From assembly GCF_000497045.1 (NCBI RefSeq), contig NW_015961981.1, positions 436,401 to 500,400 of the forward strand: DNA of 64,000 nt, read 5' to 3'. Below, in pieces: positions 9,462 to 19,849 of the stretch. Position numbers and translations under genes: made by a program. This stretch comes from Kalmanozyma brasiliensis GHG001. Lineage: Eukaryota; Basidiomycota; Ustilaginomycetes; Ustilaginales. The stretch's first letter is position 1; every line of letters begins with the position of its first letter. The notes under the pieces were generated by a model, which had not been told where the DNA came from, searched no databases, and saw nothing but the letters and a program-made list of their open reading frames with translations.

Positions 9462-12227
9462 TCACTTGAGCGGCACGACTTGTTTCGCTACAAGGTGGAG
9501 CACCTCCACGACGCTTTTGCCTCGATTAGCCGGATCCTTCGCGATGGCAGGCCAAACCAGACCGTATCTGAGTCTTGTCCTCTCCGCCCCCTTTTCCACA
9601 GCCTGCCTTGCTTCCTCGTCCCCATGCTGCTGTTCGAAGCGGTACCACATGGCCCAGTGGTCTCCCACACTCCCATCGGCGCTCGTCGCTCTAGCAAACC
9701 ACTTCCTAGCCTGCGCCACTTTGCCTTCCAACCAGAACTGCTGAGCTACCGTTGACAGGACGTAGCTATCGTCGCCGGTCTTCTTGAGGGCGTCTGCCAT
9801 GCGTGTTTTTCGTCCGGGTCGAGGTTCGAGTGCGATAGCGAGGGACCAGATCAGCCCACTTGCGGGGAGGACCTGGAGCGCGCGAGCGAGCAACGCTTTG
9901 GCCTGCGCTGCGTTTGACGCAGCCAATTCGGTGGTGATCGATTCGTGCCAGATGGTGGGTGAGGATGGATTGTGCATCCTCGCCCGCTCTAGGATGGCGC
10001 GAGAGCGGATGATCAGGGAAAGACTGGCTTCGAGGCGCGCAGAGAGGATCCATAGCGGCGACGAGGTGGGACACGCACGTGTGCCTCGGCTGAGATAGTC
10101 TCGCGCCTGCTTGTCGTCCCCCTTCAACCGGCAGAGTTGGGCACCCAGCATGTAGAGCTTGTCGAACGTCGAAAATTTGGCTAGAGCCTGATCAACGAGG
10201 GTAAGCGCGGTGTTGGGGGAGCCGTGATCGCGCTCAAACACGGCGCTCTTGAGCCACACGCGCGGGGTGTTCACCTCAACGCGGGCACGCTCGAGCAGCT
10301 TACCCGCCGCCATAGCCTGTCCAGATTCGGATTCGAGCTTCGCCGCGGCGAGCGAGATCTTTTCGCTCCCGATGTTCGCATCGAATGCTCGGATGAGCAC
10401 CTGTCTCGCACCGGTGAGGTCCAGCGCCTCGCTCTTGACCGACGCATAGGTGAGCCAGAGATCTTCCGCTTTCGGACAGTTCGTGACTGCTCGCTCGAGT
10501 AGCGCCGCCATCGAGTCGGGACTCCCGTGCTGCTTCTCCAACGCCACTGCCTGCGTCCATATTGTCGGTCTATCCGGAAACACACCTAGAGTGTACGCCA
10601 GAATCGTTCGTGCCGCCTCGATGCACCCCCGCTCCAACGCAGACTGCGCATCCTCCACCCACACCGCTCGCCGATCCTCCACCTCAACGTCCTGCTCGAT
10701 CGTCGCCTTGATGATCGCAGAGCACACCATCGGCGATCCTTCCTTTTCCACTTTCTCGGCCTCCGCGAACCACTGGTCCCTCGACAGCTCCGCTCCCGCC
10801 TTCCGCAATGCGCGAACCGCAGCAGCAACCGTCTTGTCCACTTTGACGTCATCACCCTCGGTCTCTTCCAGCAGCCGCGCCGCTGCGATCCAGATCTCGT
10901 GGCTCGTCGGAATCGTTTTTCGCGCCTCGTTGAGCACCTTCTTGGCATCCTCTGGGGAAGACAGCCGTGCTAGCGCCAACCAAAGGTCGATGCTCATCGG
11001 CACAGCCGCCACTGCACCACTCAAGAGAATCCGTGCGTCCTGCGGGTTCTCTTCCAAGTTGACTAACTCCTTCCACAGCTTAACGCTGTTCGGTATGTAT
11101 TCGAGCGACTTGCGCAGCACGCGCTTCTTGCTTTCTGTGTCAATTTCGAGCTCCGTCGCCTTGAGCCAGATGTTAACAGACTGCGAGACGTGCTGTATCG
11201 ACCGTGCGAGGATGACTTTTGCGTTTTCGTTTGTGTTGAGCCGCGCAGCTTCGAGCCAGATGTCTTCGGATCGGGGACAGTGGTCGCACCCCTGCTGGAT
11301 GATTTTTCGTGCATTGGAGAGTTTGCCTGCGACCTCTTCGACGCGGGCCGCGGCGATCCAGCCGGGCGCATGGGAGGGGTTGGTCTTGATCACAGAGTCG
11401 AGTAGGGAGCGGGCCTTTTTTATGTCCCCAATCTCAGCGGACGTCTTGATGGCGGTGGAGGAGAGAGAGGTGAGGTAGCCTGCGGGGTCGATGGATGTAG
11501 CTGTACCAGAGGAGGAGGAGGCTGCGTCGAGTTGATGGCTGAAGATCTTGTTTCTTGCCTCTCCGATCTCGGAGAGCGAGGTGATGGTGCCTCCTGCATC
11601 CTCTGCGTCAGCCATCTGGTCCGAAGTGAGTGCAGACTCGACGGCGTTCTTGTCTCGGTTGCCGACGAGGATGGTATCCGAGATGGCGAAAGATCGTGTG
11701 TTTCGCGCCTCGCGCTTCGCAGCTGCCTTTCTGCGTTTGCCAGTGACGCTGCCGGACTCGGTGAGCGACGCCCACTCGTCCTCCGTCACCGCGCTGAGTC
11801 CTCGTTTGAGATCGGCAAATTGCGCCTGGATCTGCGGCTTCTCTGCTCTCGCCTTTTCGCGCTCCTCGCGTTCTCTTGCGTCGCGGAACTTCTTGCGACG
11901 CTGATCCATTCGTGCATCGACCGCCTCCCAGATGCGATCCGCTTCCTCGTCATCCTTCTCGTACACGGCACCGGCAAAGAGGCCCGTCTCGTTCTCGGGG
12001 TCTTCGAACTGCGCCTCTGCCTCCTGCCCCGGCCCATCGTCGTCGTCGTTGTCGGCAGCACCATCTGCGTCGTCTCCTTCCGTCTTCTTCGATGAGCTGG
12101 CGGCAAGACGCGCAGGCCCGATGTCGGCTCGGGTGGTGAAGCCCGAAGCGCCACGACCGAGACCAGCGACGTAGCCGGCCGGCGCCTGCATGGACAGGAA
12201 GGCGAGCTTGTTCGGCTTGTCCGCCAT
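9462..12227 (-). CDS. PRP6: Pre-mRNA splicing factor PRP6/Prp1 (U4/U6.U5 tri-snRNP)
   Basis: The protein has 921 residues from the ATG at 12227; the open frame continues 42 codons upstream but that part looks like leader. The N-terminus matches the PRP1 N-terminal domain (GYVAGLGRGASGFTTRADIG at residues 14-33), followed by EKDDEEADRIWEAVDARMD. From about residue 250 to the end it consists of HAT/TPR-type repeats with recurring W and PxS positions. Family role: a scaffold bridging U5 and U4/U6 in the tri-snRNP. Length is close to human PRPF6 (about 940). The 3' end lies about 150 bp from the convergent HSF-type gene. A SART3/Prp24-like U4/U6 factor also lies in this window at 34621-38298. Confidence 0.95.
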   Translation of the reverse strand: MADKPNKLAFLSMQAPAGYVAGLGRGASGFTTRADIGPARLAASSSKKTEGDDADGAADNDDDDGPGQEAEAQFEDPENETGLFAGAVYEKDDEEADRIWEAVDARMDQRRKKFRDAREREEREKARAEKPQIQAQFADLKRGLSAVTEDEWASLTESGSVTGKRRKAAAKREARNTRSFAISDTILVGNRDKNAVESALTSDQMADAEDAGGTITSLSEIGEARNKIFSHQLDAASSSSGTATSIDPAGYLTSLSSTAIKTSAEIGDIKKARSLLDSVIKTNPSHAPGWIAAARVEEVAGKLSNARKIIQQGCDHCPRSEDIWLEAARLNTNENAKVILARSIQHVSQSVNIWLKATELEIDTESKKRVLRKSLEYIPNSVKLWKELVNLEENPQDARILLSGAVAAVPMSIDLWLALARLSSPEDAKKVLNEARKTIPTSHEIWIAAARLLEETEGDDVKVDKTVAAAVRALRKAGAELSRDQWFAEAEKVEKEGSPMVCSAIIKATIEQDVEVEDRRAVWVEDAQSALERGCIEAARTILAYTLGVFPDRPTIWTQAVALEKQHGSPDSMAALLERAVTNCPKAEDLWLTYASVKSEALDLTGARQVLIRAFDANIGSEKISLAAAKLESESGQAMAAGKLLERARVEVNTPRVWLKSAVFERDHGSPNTALTLVDQALAKFSTFDKLYMLGAQLCRLKGDDKQARDYLSRGTRACPTSSPLWILSARLEASLSLIIRSRAILERARMHNPSSPTIWHESITTELAASNAAQAKALLARALQVLPASGLIWSLAIALEPRPGRKTRMADALKKTGDDSYVLSTVAQQFWLEGKVAQARKWFARATSADGSVGDHWAMWYRFEQQHGDEEARQAVEKGAERTRLRYGLVWPAIAKDPANRGKSVVEVLHLVAKQVVPLK

Positions 12228-12518
12228 CGTGAACGTCCGCAGCCGAGGGCGGCTCGAGCAGAATGAGAAGCTAGGTTGGTGATGGATGATGTGAGGGAAG
12301 ATGCTCAGCTGCTTTGCGAAATTTCTCCACTTTGGTAAAGGCGCGGTCTGCACGTCCCTCTGAATTCAGGGTCCAGCCAGGCTTTCGTGGCCAGACACAC
12401 AGACATGCTCGACTGGACGACGGCTTTGCTCAGCTTGGGAGGCAGTATCGCGGGGAGAGAAGGATGCTATGCAATGCGGTTGTTGATACAGATGAAAGTG
12501 ACGAATTAAGAGAGAATC
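12228..12518. other. Short spacer between Derlin 3' end and PRP6 start
   Basis: 291 bp separate two minus-strand genes. It should hold the PRP6 promoter and leader and the Derlin terminator. No distinct motif was recognised. Confidence 0.5.
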
Positions 12519-13353
12519 CTAGTGCGCTTCGACGGGACCATCGAGAAGCCGGATGCTGAAGCATTGCAGGAAGATGCAGGAGCGAGAATGAAGGTCAGTA
12601 CTCCCGCTCGTATAGAATGAAAGAAGTGACGCCGAAGGTCAACTCACAGAAAGTTTGGCGTGGCGAGGAGATTGCGGCCGCCCGATCGGAACTCTCTTGG
12701 CCAGATATCGACAAGGAAGTAGTCTGTGTCGTCACGCAAAAGCAGCAGCAGCAACAGTCAGTCGATGACTTCTCTGTGACCGAGCAGCCTGGTTCTGAAG
12801 CTTCATACTTACACAGATGTCCTACCGCAATGCCGCTGATATCGCCAACCACCGCCCTCAAGCTCCCGTGCAGCAACCAGCCGAAGATAACCAGACTCCA
12901 CGGCAGGTACGGTGCTGTGATGACCAGCAACCCGAACATGCTTAACCTCACATGTCTGTTCCTCCTCGACCAGATGTACACGAGCACAAACGCCAACGGC
13001 GATCCCAAGAACGGCTGTGCTGTCAATGGCGACAATATCAACAGACATGTCGCAGCAAACATCAGCAGCACCACGTAGCCTGCTCTGCCACCACTCCTCC
13101 CGCCAAAGGAGTTCTCCTCGAGCATACGGGAGTAGCGCATGAAGAAGAACAGGTGGAAGATGAAGTCGAGCCCGAGCGGTCCGAAGTAGAGGAAGGTCGT
13201 GAGGAGTCGCCAGACTTGAAACTTGCGAAAGACAAGGGCGGGCGTGTAGAAGAGTTGGTAGGACGAGATGGTGTGCGTGTGTTCGAGGACGGCGGTGGCG
13301 AGGGTGAGCGCCCCCCATGCGCCCGTGATGGGCGGTATCGATTCAAAGTCCAT
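12519..13353 (-). CDS. Derlin-family ER membrane protein (three exons)
   Basis: Exons, on the minus strand: 13353-12813, 12723-12648 and 12555-12519. Introns use GTAAGT/CAG and GTGAGT/CAG, and the second has a TACTGAC branch-like sequence. The product is 217 residues. It opens with MDFESIPPIT and contains the Derlin signatures FYTPALVFRKFQVWRLLTTF, RYSRMLEENSF, VYIWSRRN and APYLPWSLVIF. Splicing restores GDISGIAVGHLYYFLVDIWP, typical of Der1/Derlin, where the genomic frame would diverge. Derlins are rhomboid-like pseudoproteases that help move misfolded proteins out of the ER for degradation. The C-terminal tail is short (about 30 residues after the last helix) with no obvious SHP box. It could be the Der1 or the Dfm1 branch. 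It is divergent from the MPO1-like gene. Confidence 0.88.
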
Positions 13354-13813
13354 GGCGAGCTCTGGTAGAGGAGGTGACCTCCAAGGGGGCGAGATGGTGG
13401 TGGAAGAAGTCAGGGTCCGTGCTGCTTGAGAAGGATGCTTAGGACGTGGAGGCTCGTGAGAAATTTTGACAATGTTAGAGCGGTGGCTACCCCGGAATTC
13501 GGCGGGGCGGTTGCCGGTAGCCGAGGCGCGATACGCCGGCACTTCTCGAGGTCACCACCATCAGCTTCACCACCATCATCATCGCTACGCTGCCAGTATT
13601 CCCGCCGGCAACCACACATCCGATACCATTGCCACACTTGCCATCGCTCGAAACCCACCCTCGCAGCGTGAAACCTCTCGAGAGCCACCATCTTCGCCAT
13701 AAAAAGCGCCACCAGTTTCGCACCTCCGATCCTTTGTCCGTCATCCCCAACATTGTCGTCATCACCATAGTCTCCTCTTCCCCTCCATACCTCGACACGA
13801 TCAACAATTCACC
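13354..13813. other. Divergent promoter region, Derlin / MPO1-like
   Basis: 460 bp between two start codons pointing apart. It contains CAC/CAT-rich runs at about 13552-13585 and an ATAAAAA stretch near 13700, a possible core promoter for the plus-strand gene. No other gene is visible. Confidence 0.45.
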
Positions 13814-14560
13814 ATGTCCGCCACCGCCAATCCGTTCAATCTTCGCAAACAATTGGCTTTCTACGGCTCATACCATACTGACCCGGTGAATGTGGCAATC
13901 CATATTCTTGGCGTCCCTTCCATCATCTTGTAAGCACGCGCGCAAGCCATTTGCAGCCAAGTGCAGCCTTTGAAGCTGACTCGAGTACATTGTGCTCCTT
14001 TTCGTGTCGAAAACAGCGCTACCTCCGCCCTCCTAGCAAAGCAAGGCTCCATGTTCCCCTTTGTTCAGGATCACTCTCCCGTCCTCGCCGCCTACCTCTC
14101 GCAAGCCGGTTCTGCGCTCTCGGCCGTCCTGCCCGCGCAAATATTCCAGTATGCACAGCTCAACGCCGCCGCTGTGTTCATGGGCACCTACTGGCTCTAC
14201 TACTCCGTGCTCGATGCTACCGCTGCCCTGATGCTCGCTCCTCTGTGGTACGGTCTGTGGTATGGCTCGACCGTCCTCGCGCGCACGCACCCGGACGCTA
14301 CGCGCATCGCCATCGGCATCAAGGCGCTCGGTTGGATCAGCCAATTCTACGGTCACGGCGTCCACGAGGGTCGTGCCCCCGCTCTGCTCGACAACCTCCT
14401 CGGAGCCGTCGTCCTCGCCCCCTTCTTCGTGTTCCTCGAAGTCATCTTCCACTTCGGCTACCGACCCGAGCTGCAGAAGCAGCTCAAGAACGATGTCGGC
14501 AAGCTGGTGACCAAGCACAGGATGGACAAGGCCCAGGCCAAGCGTGGCAAGGCCAACTGA
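13814..14560 (+). CDS. MPO1: MPO1-like DUF962 membrane protein (two exons)
   Basis: Exon 1 is 13814-13929 and exon 2 is 14017-14560, with a GTAAGC...CAG intron; the joined frame gives 219 residues. The N-terminus has the family signature YHTDPVNVAIHILGVPSIIL. Later blocks are WISQFYGHGVHEGRAPALLD and NLLGAVVLAPFFVFLEVIF, both hallmarks of DUF962/YGL010w proteins. Several hydrophobic segments predict an integral ER membrane protein, ending in a basic tail. Yeast Mpo1 is an Fe2+-dependent dioxygenase that shortens 2-hydroxy fatty acids in phytosphingosine breakdown; conserved histidines of that family are visible here. Function in this organism is inferred from family membership. Confidence 0.88.
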
Positions 14561-14958
14561 AGCCGCTCCTACAGATGCACTCATCTTCACTGTTTTTCGT
14601 CCGCTCCTCTTGTAGCTTCGTCTTGTTCACCTGGCCGCGCTCGTACTCAATGAAATACGTGACAGGACCAGTGACCGGTGTGAACGTTTGCAAGCTAAGC
14701 TAGGCCCTGTTGATTGGTTGTGAAGCATCGCCTCGATGCGATGGCTCTGGTGCGTGACCGAGCTTTGTTATGCAGGGCCGCAATTTGACGCGCATGAGAC
14801 GTGCAGCTCACCCTGTCTTGTTCGAAAAGCCACATTCTTCCTTGTCCCACCCCTTTCATCTCAGCTGGCAAGCTGACACAAGGGCTGACTTCCGCCATGA
14901 CGCCGGTCCACCACACCACCACCACCATCGACTTACGACGACCAGAAGACGGACCTTG
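14561..14958. other. Intergenic spacer, MPO1-like to NTAQ1
   Basis: About 400 bp containing the MPO1-like 3' end and the NTAQ1 leader. An in-frame ATG at 14770 would extend NTAQ1 by 63 residues, but the added sequence is low quality (His run, no conservation), so it is treated as leader. Confidence 0.45.
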
Positions 14959-16398
14959 ATGCATAGTCCCTCCGGCGGCGTTTCGGCTGGCTGGACGATG
15001 GTCGATCCTGTCGCGTCAGGCACCGACTCAACGGAGCGAGATGGAGAAGCTACGAAGGTCAAGCGTCGCAAGTCCCTGACGCAGTCGATCCGAGCGAGGC
15101 TATCGCGGTCCAACTCGTCAGCTAGTCGTCCGTCGTCTGCCGGCTCTGGGAGCACAGCAGATCTTCCACCGCCCGTACCGCCGTTGCCCAGAAGCTTCTC
15201 CTCAAATGGTTTGCCCAGCGCGCCCAGCACCTCCGCCGCTTCCACCACACCCTCCGAGCAGAGCGTCACCCGAACCGACCTCGAGCAAGCATGGCAGACC
15301 ATCACACCGCCCTCCTTTCCCTTGCCGCCTCAACACACGTCGTGCTACTGCGAGGAAAACATCTATCTGCTCGCCCGCGCTCTCTCCCCCCAGCTTGCAG
15401 AGATCAACCTCGCAGCCGCCAACATCGCGCGTCGGCAGCGAGCCCGCAAATCCACTTCGTCCGGCTCGAACGCGCTCTTTGTGCCGATATGGGACCTCGA
15501 CGTCGTCTTCATCAGCAATGCGAGCAAGACGGTGCTGCTGTACAACCAACGGGCGTCGCACCTGCCTGCTGCGGGGTGGCCCGTGATATGGGATTACCAC
15601 GTTGTCGCAGTGGTCAGCTGCCACCTTGTACCCCTTCGAGAACTCGCCCTTACACCAACTGGGAGCTTTTCAGCACCTCCTTGCTTCGAAGGGCAAGGGC
15701 AGTGGACCAGGAGCTGGGTCTACGACCACGACTCTCGACTGTCCTACCCTTCCAACCCAACCGACGGGCCAAAGGTGGTCGACTGGAAGGAATACAACAG
15801 GCACACCTTCGGAGATCAGACTGAGGTGACGGAGCACTTTCGCGCAATGTTTCGCAGCGTTCCGGCGAATTTGTTCGAAGCGCACTTTGCGAGCGATCGA
15901 AGTCACATGCGGTACGATGCACCGCAGGTGGATGGCAAGGTGTGGCATGCGGAACCGCCAGCGTGGCAGGTCATCGTGGGGGAGGAGGCAAGGAGAGAGG
16001 GCGTGCGGAACAACTTGATGGACAAATACGTCGACGTGATGTTCAAAGAGGATGACGACAAGTATGGGAGGGTTTGGGAAGGGAAGGATTGGTTAGGCGG
16101 GGAGTGTGTGCCCCGGGAGAGGGTGCTAGGTGGGTCGGTCGGGGCCTTGCCATCGACTGAACCAGGCAAAGAGAAAAGCAGGAGCGCCGAGTCAGGCTCG
16201 TCAGGAGCGGACAAGCTTACCATGGTGAGCGATCCAGCCGTTGCGAGCCTCGCAGCACCGACCTCGACGCGGGAGCAGCCCCTTGTGTCGGCAGAAAGCA
16301 GGATGGGCGAGCGCATAGCCTCGCCTCTCTTCCCAGCCTACCTGCACGCTTCCCAGCAGCATCGGCTGTCACCAGCGACACACACGTCTATATCGTAA
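14959..16398 (+). CDS. NTAQ1: Protein N-terminal glutamine amidohydrolase (NTAQ1)
   Basis: Predicted 479 residues from 14959; an ATG at 14998 has the better start context (A at -3, G at +4). A Ser/basic N-terminal extension is followed by the enzyme. SCYCEENIYLLA carries the catalytic Cys (C131), GWPVIWDYHVVAV the catalytic His (H214) and VYDHDSRLSYP the Asp (D256). FASDRSHM later is also conserved with human NTAQ1. The enzyme deamidates N-terminal Gln to Glu, feeding substrates into the Arg/N-degron pathway. Human NTAQ1 is about 205 residues, so this protein has long low-complexity ends. About 27 extra residues sit between the catalytic His and Asp; they could be a loop or an unrecognised in-frame intron of about 90 bp. 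Confidence 0.85.
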   Translation: MHSPSGGVSAGWTMVDPVASGTDSTERDGEATKVKRRKSLTQSIRARLSRSNSSASRPSSAGSGSTADLPPPVPPLPRSFSSNGLPSAPSTSAASTTPSEQSVTRTDLEQAWQTITPPSFPLPPQHTSCYCEENIYLLARALSPQLAEINLAAANIARRQRARKSTSSGSNALFVPIWDLDVVFISNASKTVLLYNQRASHLPAAGWPVIWDYHVVAVVSCHLVPLRELALTPTGSFSAPPCFEGQGQWTRSWVYDHDSRLSYPSNPTDGPKVVDWKEYNRHTFGDQTEVTEHFRAMFRSVPANLFEAHFASDRSHMRYDAPQVDGKVWHAEPPAWQVIVGEEARREGVRNNLMDKYVDVMFKEDDDKYGRVWEGKDWLGGECVPRERVLGGSVGALPSTEPGKEKSRSAESGSSGADKLTMVSDPAVASLAAPTSTREQPLVSAESRMGERIASPLFPAYLHASQQHRLSPATHTSIS

Positions 16399-16475
16399 CG
16401 AATGCAGGTGGCACGCAGACTGGTGCGGGGATCGCATGTACGAAAATGTCATTGAGACCCGTTGCATGTCTAACA

Positions 16476-18473
16476 TTACGCCGCAGGCTTCTTCTTGCGT
16501 TTGACACTGAGCATGTTGGCCCCGCCTCCCGGCGCCGTTGTCCCTGTCGAGTTGCCATTCTGCTTCGTCTCCGCCTCCTTCTTCGACTTGTCCAGCTGCT
16601 CCTTTGTCGGTCCATTCAAGACAAAGTCGGCCCAGATCGTGCCCCGCCCCACCAACGTAGCCAGTTCATCCTCCTCGCGCCCTACCTCCTGCTTCCACTG
16701 CGCCAGCCCACCTTTTCGGCGCACCTCCCGATCGACGCCCTGGAACCAGCTCTCGGTCAACTGCCTGGCCAGCGTGACCTTGTTCCACTCGCACGAATCT
16801 TTCATGAGCGACTTGAATACGAGATCGCCCAGCACCTTGTAGGGCAGACTCAACGGTTGACGTTCCACCGTCGTCCCGCTGGAGGCAGAAGAGGATGGGG
16901 GCAAACGGGTGAAGAGGATGACGAGAACACCGACGGCGTTACCCGAACAGCATTCCTGCCGAAAGGCCATGCGCTCCCAGAACTCGTCGATGGGCAGATC
17001 GTCCATTGATTGGCGCTCGCGCATCTGCGCGCGGAGGGTCACCAGAGGTACACCGGAGGACGAAGAGGTGGTGGGGATGTCGGTCTTGACCTTCTTTTCT
17101 GATTGAGAGTCGTCGGTAGAATCCTCTGCAGGTCGCTTGGTGCCGTTGGAGATGGCCTCGCCCTTGAACGAAGACACATCCAGCTCCGACTCGATCCCGT
17201 TCTCCTTCTCCTCGTTGGTGACGCCTGGTGCTTTGGGTTCGCTCGTGCCGTTGGCGACCTTCTTCTTCCAGCCGGAATGCTCGTGTGCATCACGGGCCAT
17301 TTCGTCCAGAAAACGCGTCTTGGGATCGTCCGAAAAGTGCGGCATGAGCGTCGGCACTGTTCGCACCCGTCTGGGGTCGTAGTCGCTTGCATCGGGATTC
17401 GTTGGCACCTTGTCCTTCTCGGTGTCGGAGTTGGAGAGGACAAAGCTCGACGACTGCCAATGCAAGGGTAGAGGTGGAAGATCGGATTCGGGACAGGATG
17501 CTCCGCCCGAGCTGTATGGATGACCGTAATTCCACTTGGCTTGCTTCAGCACCTGACCAGCCTGCGAAGCTGTGCTGCTCGAGTCTGCTTCGCGAACAAG
17601 CGGAACCAGCGGATGCGACTCCATCTTGCTATAGCCTGGAATGACGTAGAATGCCCTCGCATCGATCGCCCCTCCTTTCGACTTGGCGGTCTTCCTCACG
17701 GCCGACGTCTCGTCCCTGGACGACACCACGACGTCGGACATGACGGCTCTCCACCACTTGATGAGTCCTCCGTCGGAGAGCACCTTCTTGTCCTTGTTTT
17801 CGGGGCTCGATGGGAACAGATAGGCTCTCTGAGAGCGGGCCAGGATATGGACCGAGAGATGGGAGACTTGAACGCTTGAACTGCTCTGGCTGGTTGCATC
17901 CCAGTGCTTGAACGAGGTGAAGTGCTGGGTGACGGCTGAGCTGAGGGTGGCTGTTAGGGTATTGCCGAATTTGGTGTCTTTGTCCGCGAAGACTTGGCGT
18001 GATAGGGCTTCGCGCAGTGGGGTGGGGATCGTCTTGGGCCCATAGCCGCTCGAGTCGAGCTTCGAGACGTACAGCACGGCAGAACCGAGTTCGGGGATGG
18101 TATACAGGTACAATTCCATGGCGAGGATGAGCAGCGGTGCGCTACGATCCCGTGCAGTCTCTTTGGACGGACGAGTCTCGCCTCCTTCACCCGCTTTGGT
18201 GGCTTCAACGGCTCCCTCGACATCGTCTTTGGCGAGAGGCACCCAGCTGGCCGTGACAAAGATCTGCTCCTCGAGAGCACCGATGGATGCGGCTTTCTTG
18301 TTGTACTCCAGGTCGGTCGGATGAATGTGTGCGAGCGGAAAGAGGGATTTGACCTGACGTGGGATGGAGAAGAGCGTGTGGAGGCGCAAGGTGCCCGGCT
18401 CTGCGACGGCGGGTGGAGATGCGTCGAGTGCCGTGCGCACAGTGGCGAGGAGCGAGCCGCTTCTATCGATCAT
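16476..18473 (-). CDS. RTT109: Histone H3-K56 acetyltransferase Rtt109 (KAT11)
   Basis: A single exon of 665 residues starts at the ATG at 18473. Family landmarks in order are AMELYLYTIP, LYVSKLDSSGYGP near 135, LARSQRAYLFP near 214, GGLIKWWRAVM near 233, HPLVPLVREA near 290, FSDDPKTRFLDEM near 380 and DEFWERMAFRQECCSG near 490. D382/D383 in FSDDP correspond to the essential adjacent aspartates of yeast Rtt109. A basic Lys-rich C-terminus is a likely nuclear signal. Rtt109 acetylates newly made H3 with Asf1/Vps75 for replication-coupled nucleosome assembly and genome stability. The protein is longer than yeast Rtt109 (436) because of Ser/Lys-rich inserts, for example around 400-470. It is divergent from NHA1. 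Confidence 0.93.
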   Translation of the reverse strand: MIDRSGSLLATVRTALDASPPAVAEPGTLRLHTLFSIPRQVKSLFPLAHIHPTDLEYNKKAASIGALEEQIFVTASWVPLAKDDVEGAVEATKAGEGGETRPSKETARDRSAPLLILAMELYLYTIPELGSAVLYVSKLDSSGYGPKTIPTPLREALSRQVFADKDTKFGNTLTATLSSAVTQHFTSFKHWDATSQSSSSVQVSHLSVHILARSQRAYLFPSSPENKDKKVLSDGGLIKWWRAVMSDVVVSSRDETSAVRKTAKSKGGAIDARAFYVIPGYSKMESHPLVPLVREADSSSTASQAGQVLKQAKWNYGHPYSSGGASCPESDLPPLPLHWQSSSFVLSNSDTEKDKVPTNPDASDYDPRRVRTVPTLMPHFSDDPKTRFLDEMARDAHEHSGWKKKVANGTSEPKAPGVTNEEKENGIESELDVSSFKGEAISNGTKRPAEDSTDDSQSEKKVKTDIPTTSSSSGVPLVTLRAQMRERQSMDDLPIDEFWERMAFRQECCSGNAVGVLVILFTRLPPSSSASSGTTVERQPLSLPYKVLGDLVFKSLMKDSCEWNKVTLARQLTESWFQGVDREVRRKGGLAQWKQEVGREEDELATLVGRGTIWADFVLNGPTKEQLDKSKKEAETKQNGNSTGTTAPGGGANMLSVKRKKKPAA

Positions 18474-19849
18474 GATGAGGCTGTGAGCGTGCGAGAAGGT
18501 GGTGTTGCGAAGGGTGAAAGATCAAGTTGGCTCAGGATCTTCTTCGAGTGGACCCTTGATCTGCAACAGCAACACCCGCGCTGCTCATAACGCGCTCACA
18601 CCCTCGCGACGTTTCTCCTTGCGCGTTGATTGATTTCTACTTTCAGCAGGTGTGTCGATGTAACACTCATTTTCATACTTTCGCCAATGGCACTGTGATG
18701 ACAGTGCGCCTCCGTGGATAGGCGGCGTGGGATGCCAAGAGAATTCGGCTGCAGATTCTGCCATGCTGCGTGCGCTCTTTCTCTCTCTATTCGGATGAAT
18801 GCTTGTGTCTCTCCGCTCCGCCGATACGAGGGACCTTCGGGAGCGGTCCCGCTGTCAGGATCACATGCTGATAAGCAGGGGTCAGGTCTCAACGTCTGTG
18901 AGCTCAACCAGATACACGGAAAGCGTCCCTAGCCGTCTCATCGTCTCGTGAGATCGCAGTAAACAGCGCCTTCTGTGGCTTGAGCACGACAGGCGAAAAG
19001 GCCTCAAGCCATGCCACTCGCTCGGACCCTCAATCCTCAAATGTGACTTCAGCTCCCGTACCTGATATGCAAAGTCACTGGGTCTGGCCCTGAGCCGCCC
19101 GTCCACACGGGACGGAAGAAGCTTCCACATGAGCATCAGTTGAGAGTCATTGAGATCTACTCGTCCCTTAAGAGACAGCACGCTCTAATGACAAGGGCGT
19201 GCAGCGCGAAATTTTGTGTATGACGAGGTTAGGCGAGGGGCAGCTGGCTTTATCATATCTTTTTTGGCTCTCCGACGAAAGCACGTTGTTGGCGAATTCG
19301 AGGTTTGTGATCTGGTCAGCCAGAGAACCCTTGGGTCTCTCATTTCTCATCGCACAACAACCGACTTGCGTCTCTGCCTTCATATCATCACCTTCTCACG
19401 AAAGCATACACCCTGCTCGGCTGCAGACCGACGCAGACCGCTTCCTACCTTCGCCTTAGCCCTCCCGGCACCCTTCCGAGCGGGCCTCCCTACCTTTCCG
19501 GCCCAGCTGACGAGCCTACCGTGCTATTAGATTAGGCGCATACGGCTACCACAACCGCTACGCCTATTCCATCGACCGCATCGGCATCTCGTCCGATCAC
19601 GCCGGTCCGACGACTCAGCCAATCGAACACGCTTCGATCGAAGCTCTCTCTCACGCCTTCGCTCTCAATCGCTGTGTCGAATGGCGCATATCACCCGGAT
19701 GTCGTCATCATCTTCTTTGCAGCGACCCAATAGAACTCTTCCTTGAATCAGCCGCATCGGAATCGACCTCGGCTACGCTAGCAAGATCATTAGCAGCAGC
19801 TCATCTCGACCCCTTTTCTAGCACTCTGCTGGAACGCTGAATCGCCGTC
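18474..19849. other. Divergent intergenic region, RTT109 / NHA1
   Basis: About 1.4 kb with no credible gene. The half next to NHA1 becomes CT-rich and lacks long frames, consistent with a leader. No motif beyond short homopolymer runs was recognised. Confidence 0.5.

Noticed and set aside
10450..11478. 342-codon plus-strand frame
   Set aside because: Antisense to PRP6 repeats; Ser/Arg-rich composition without domain.
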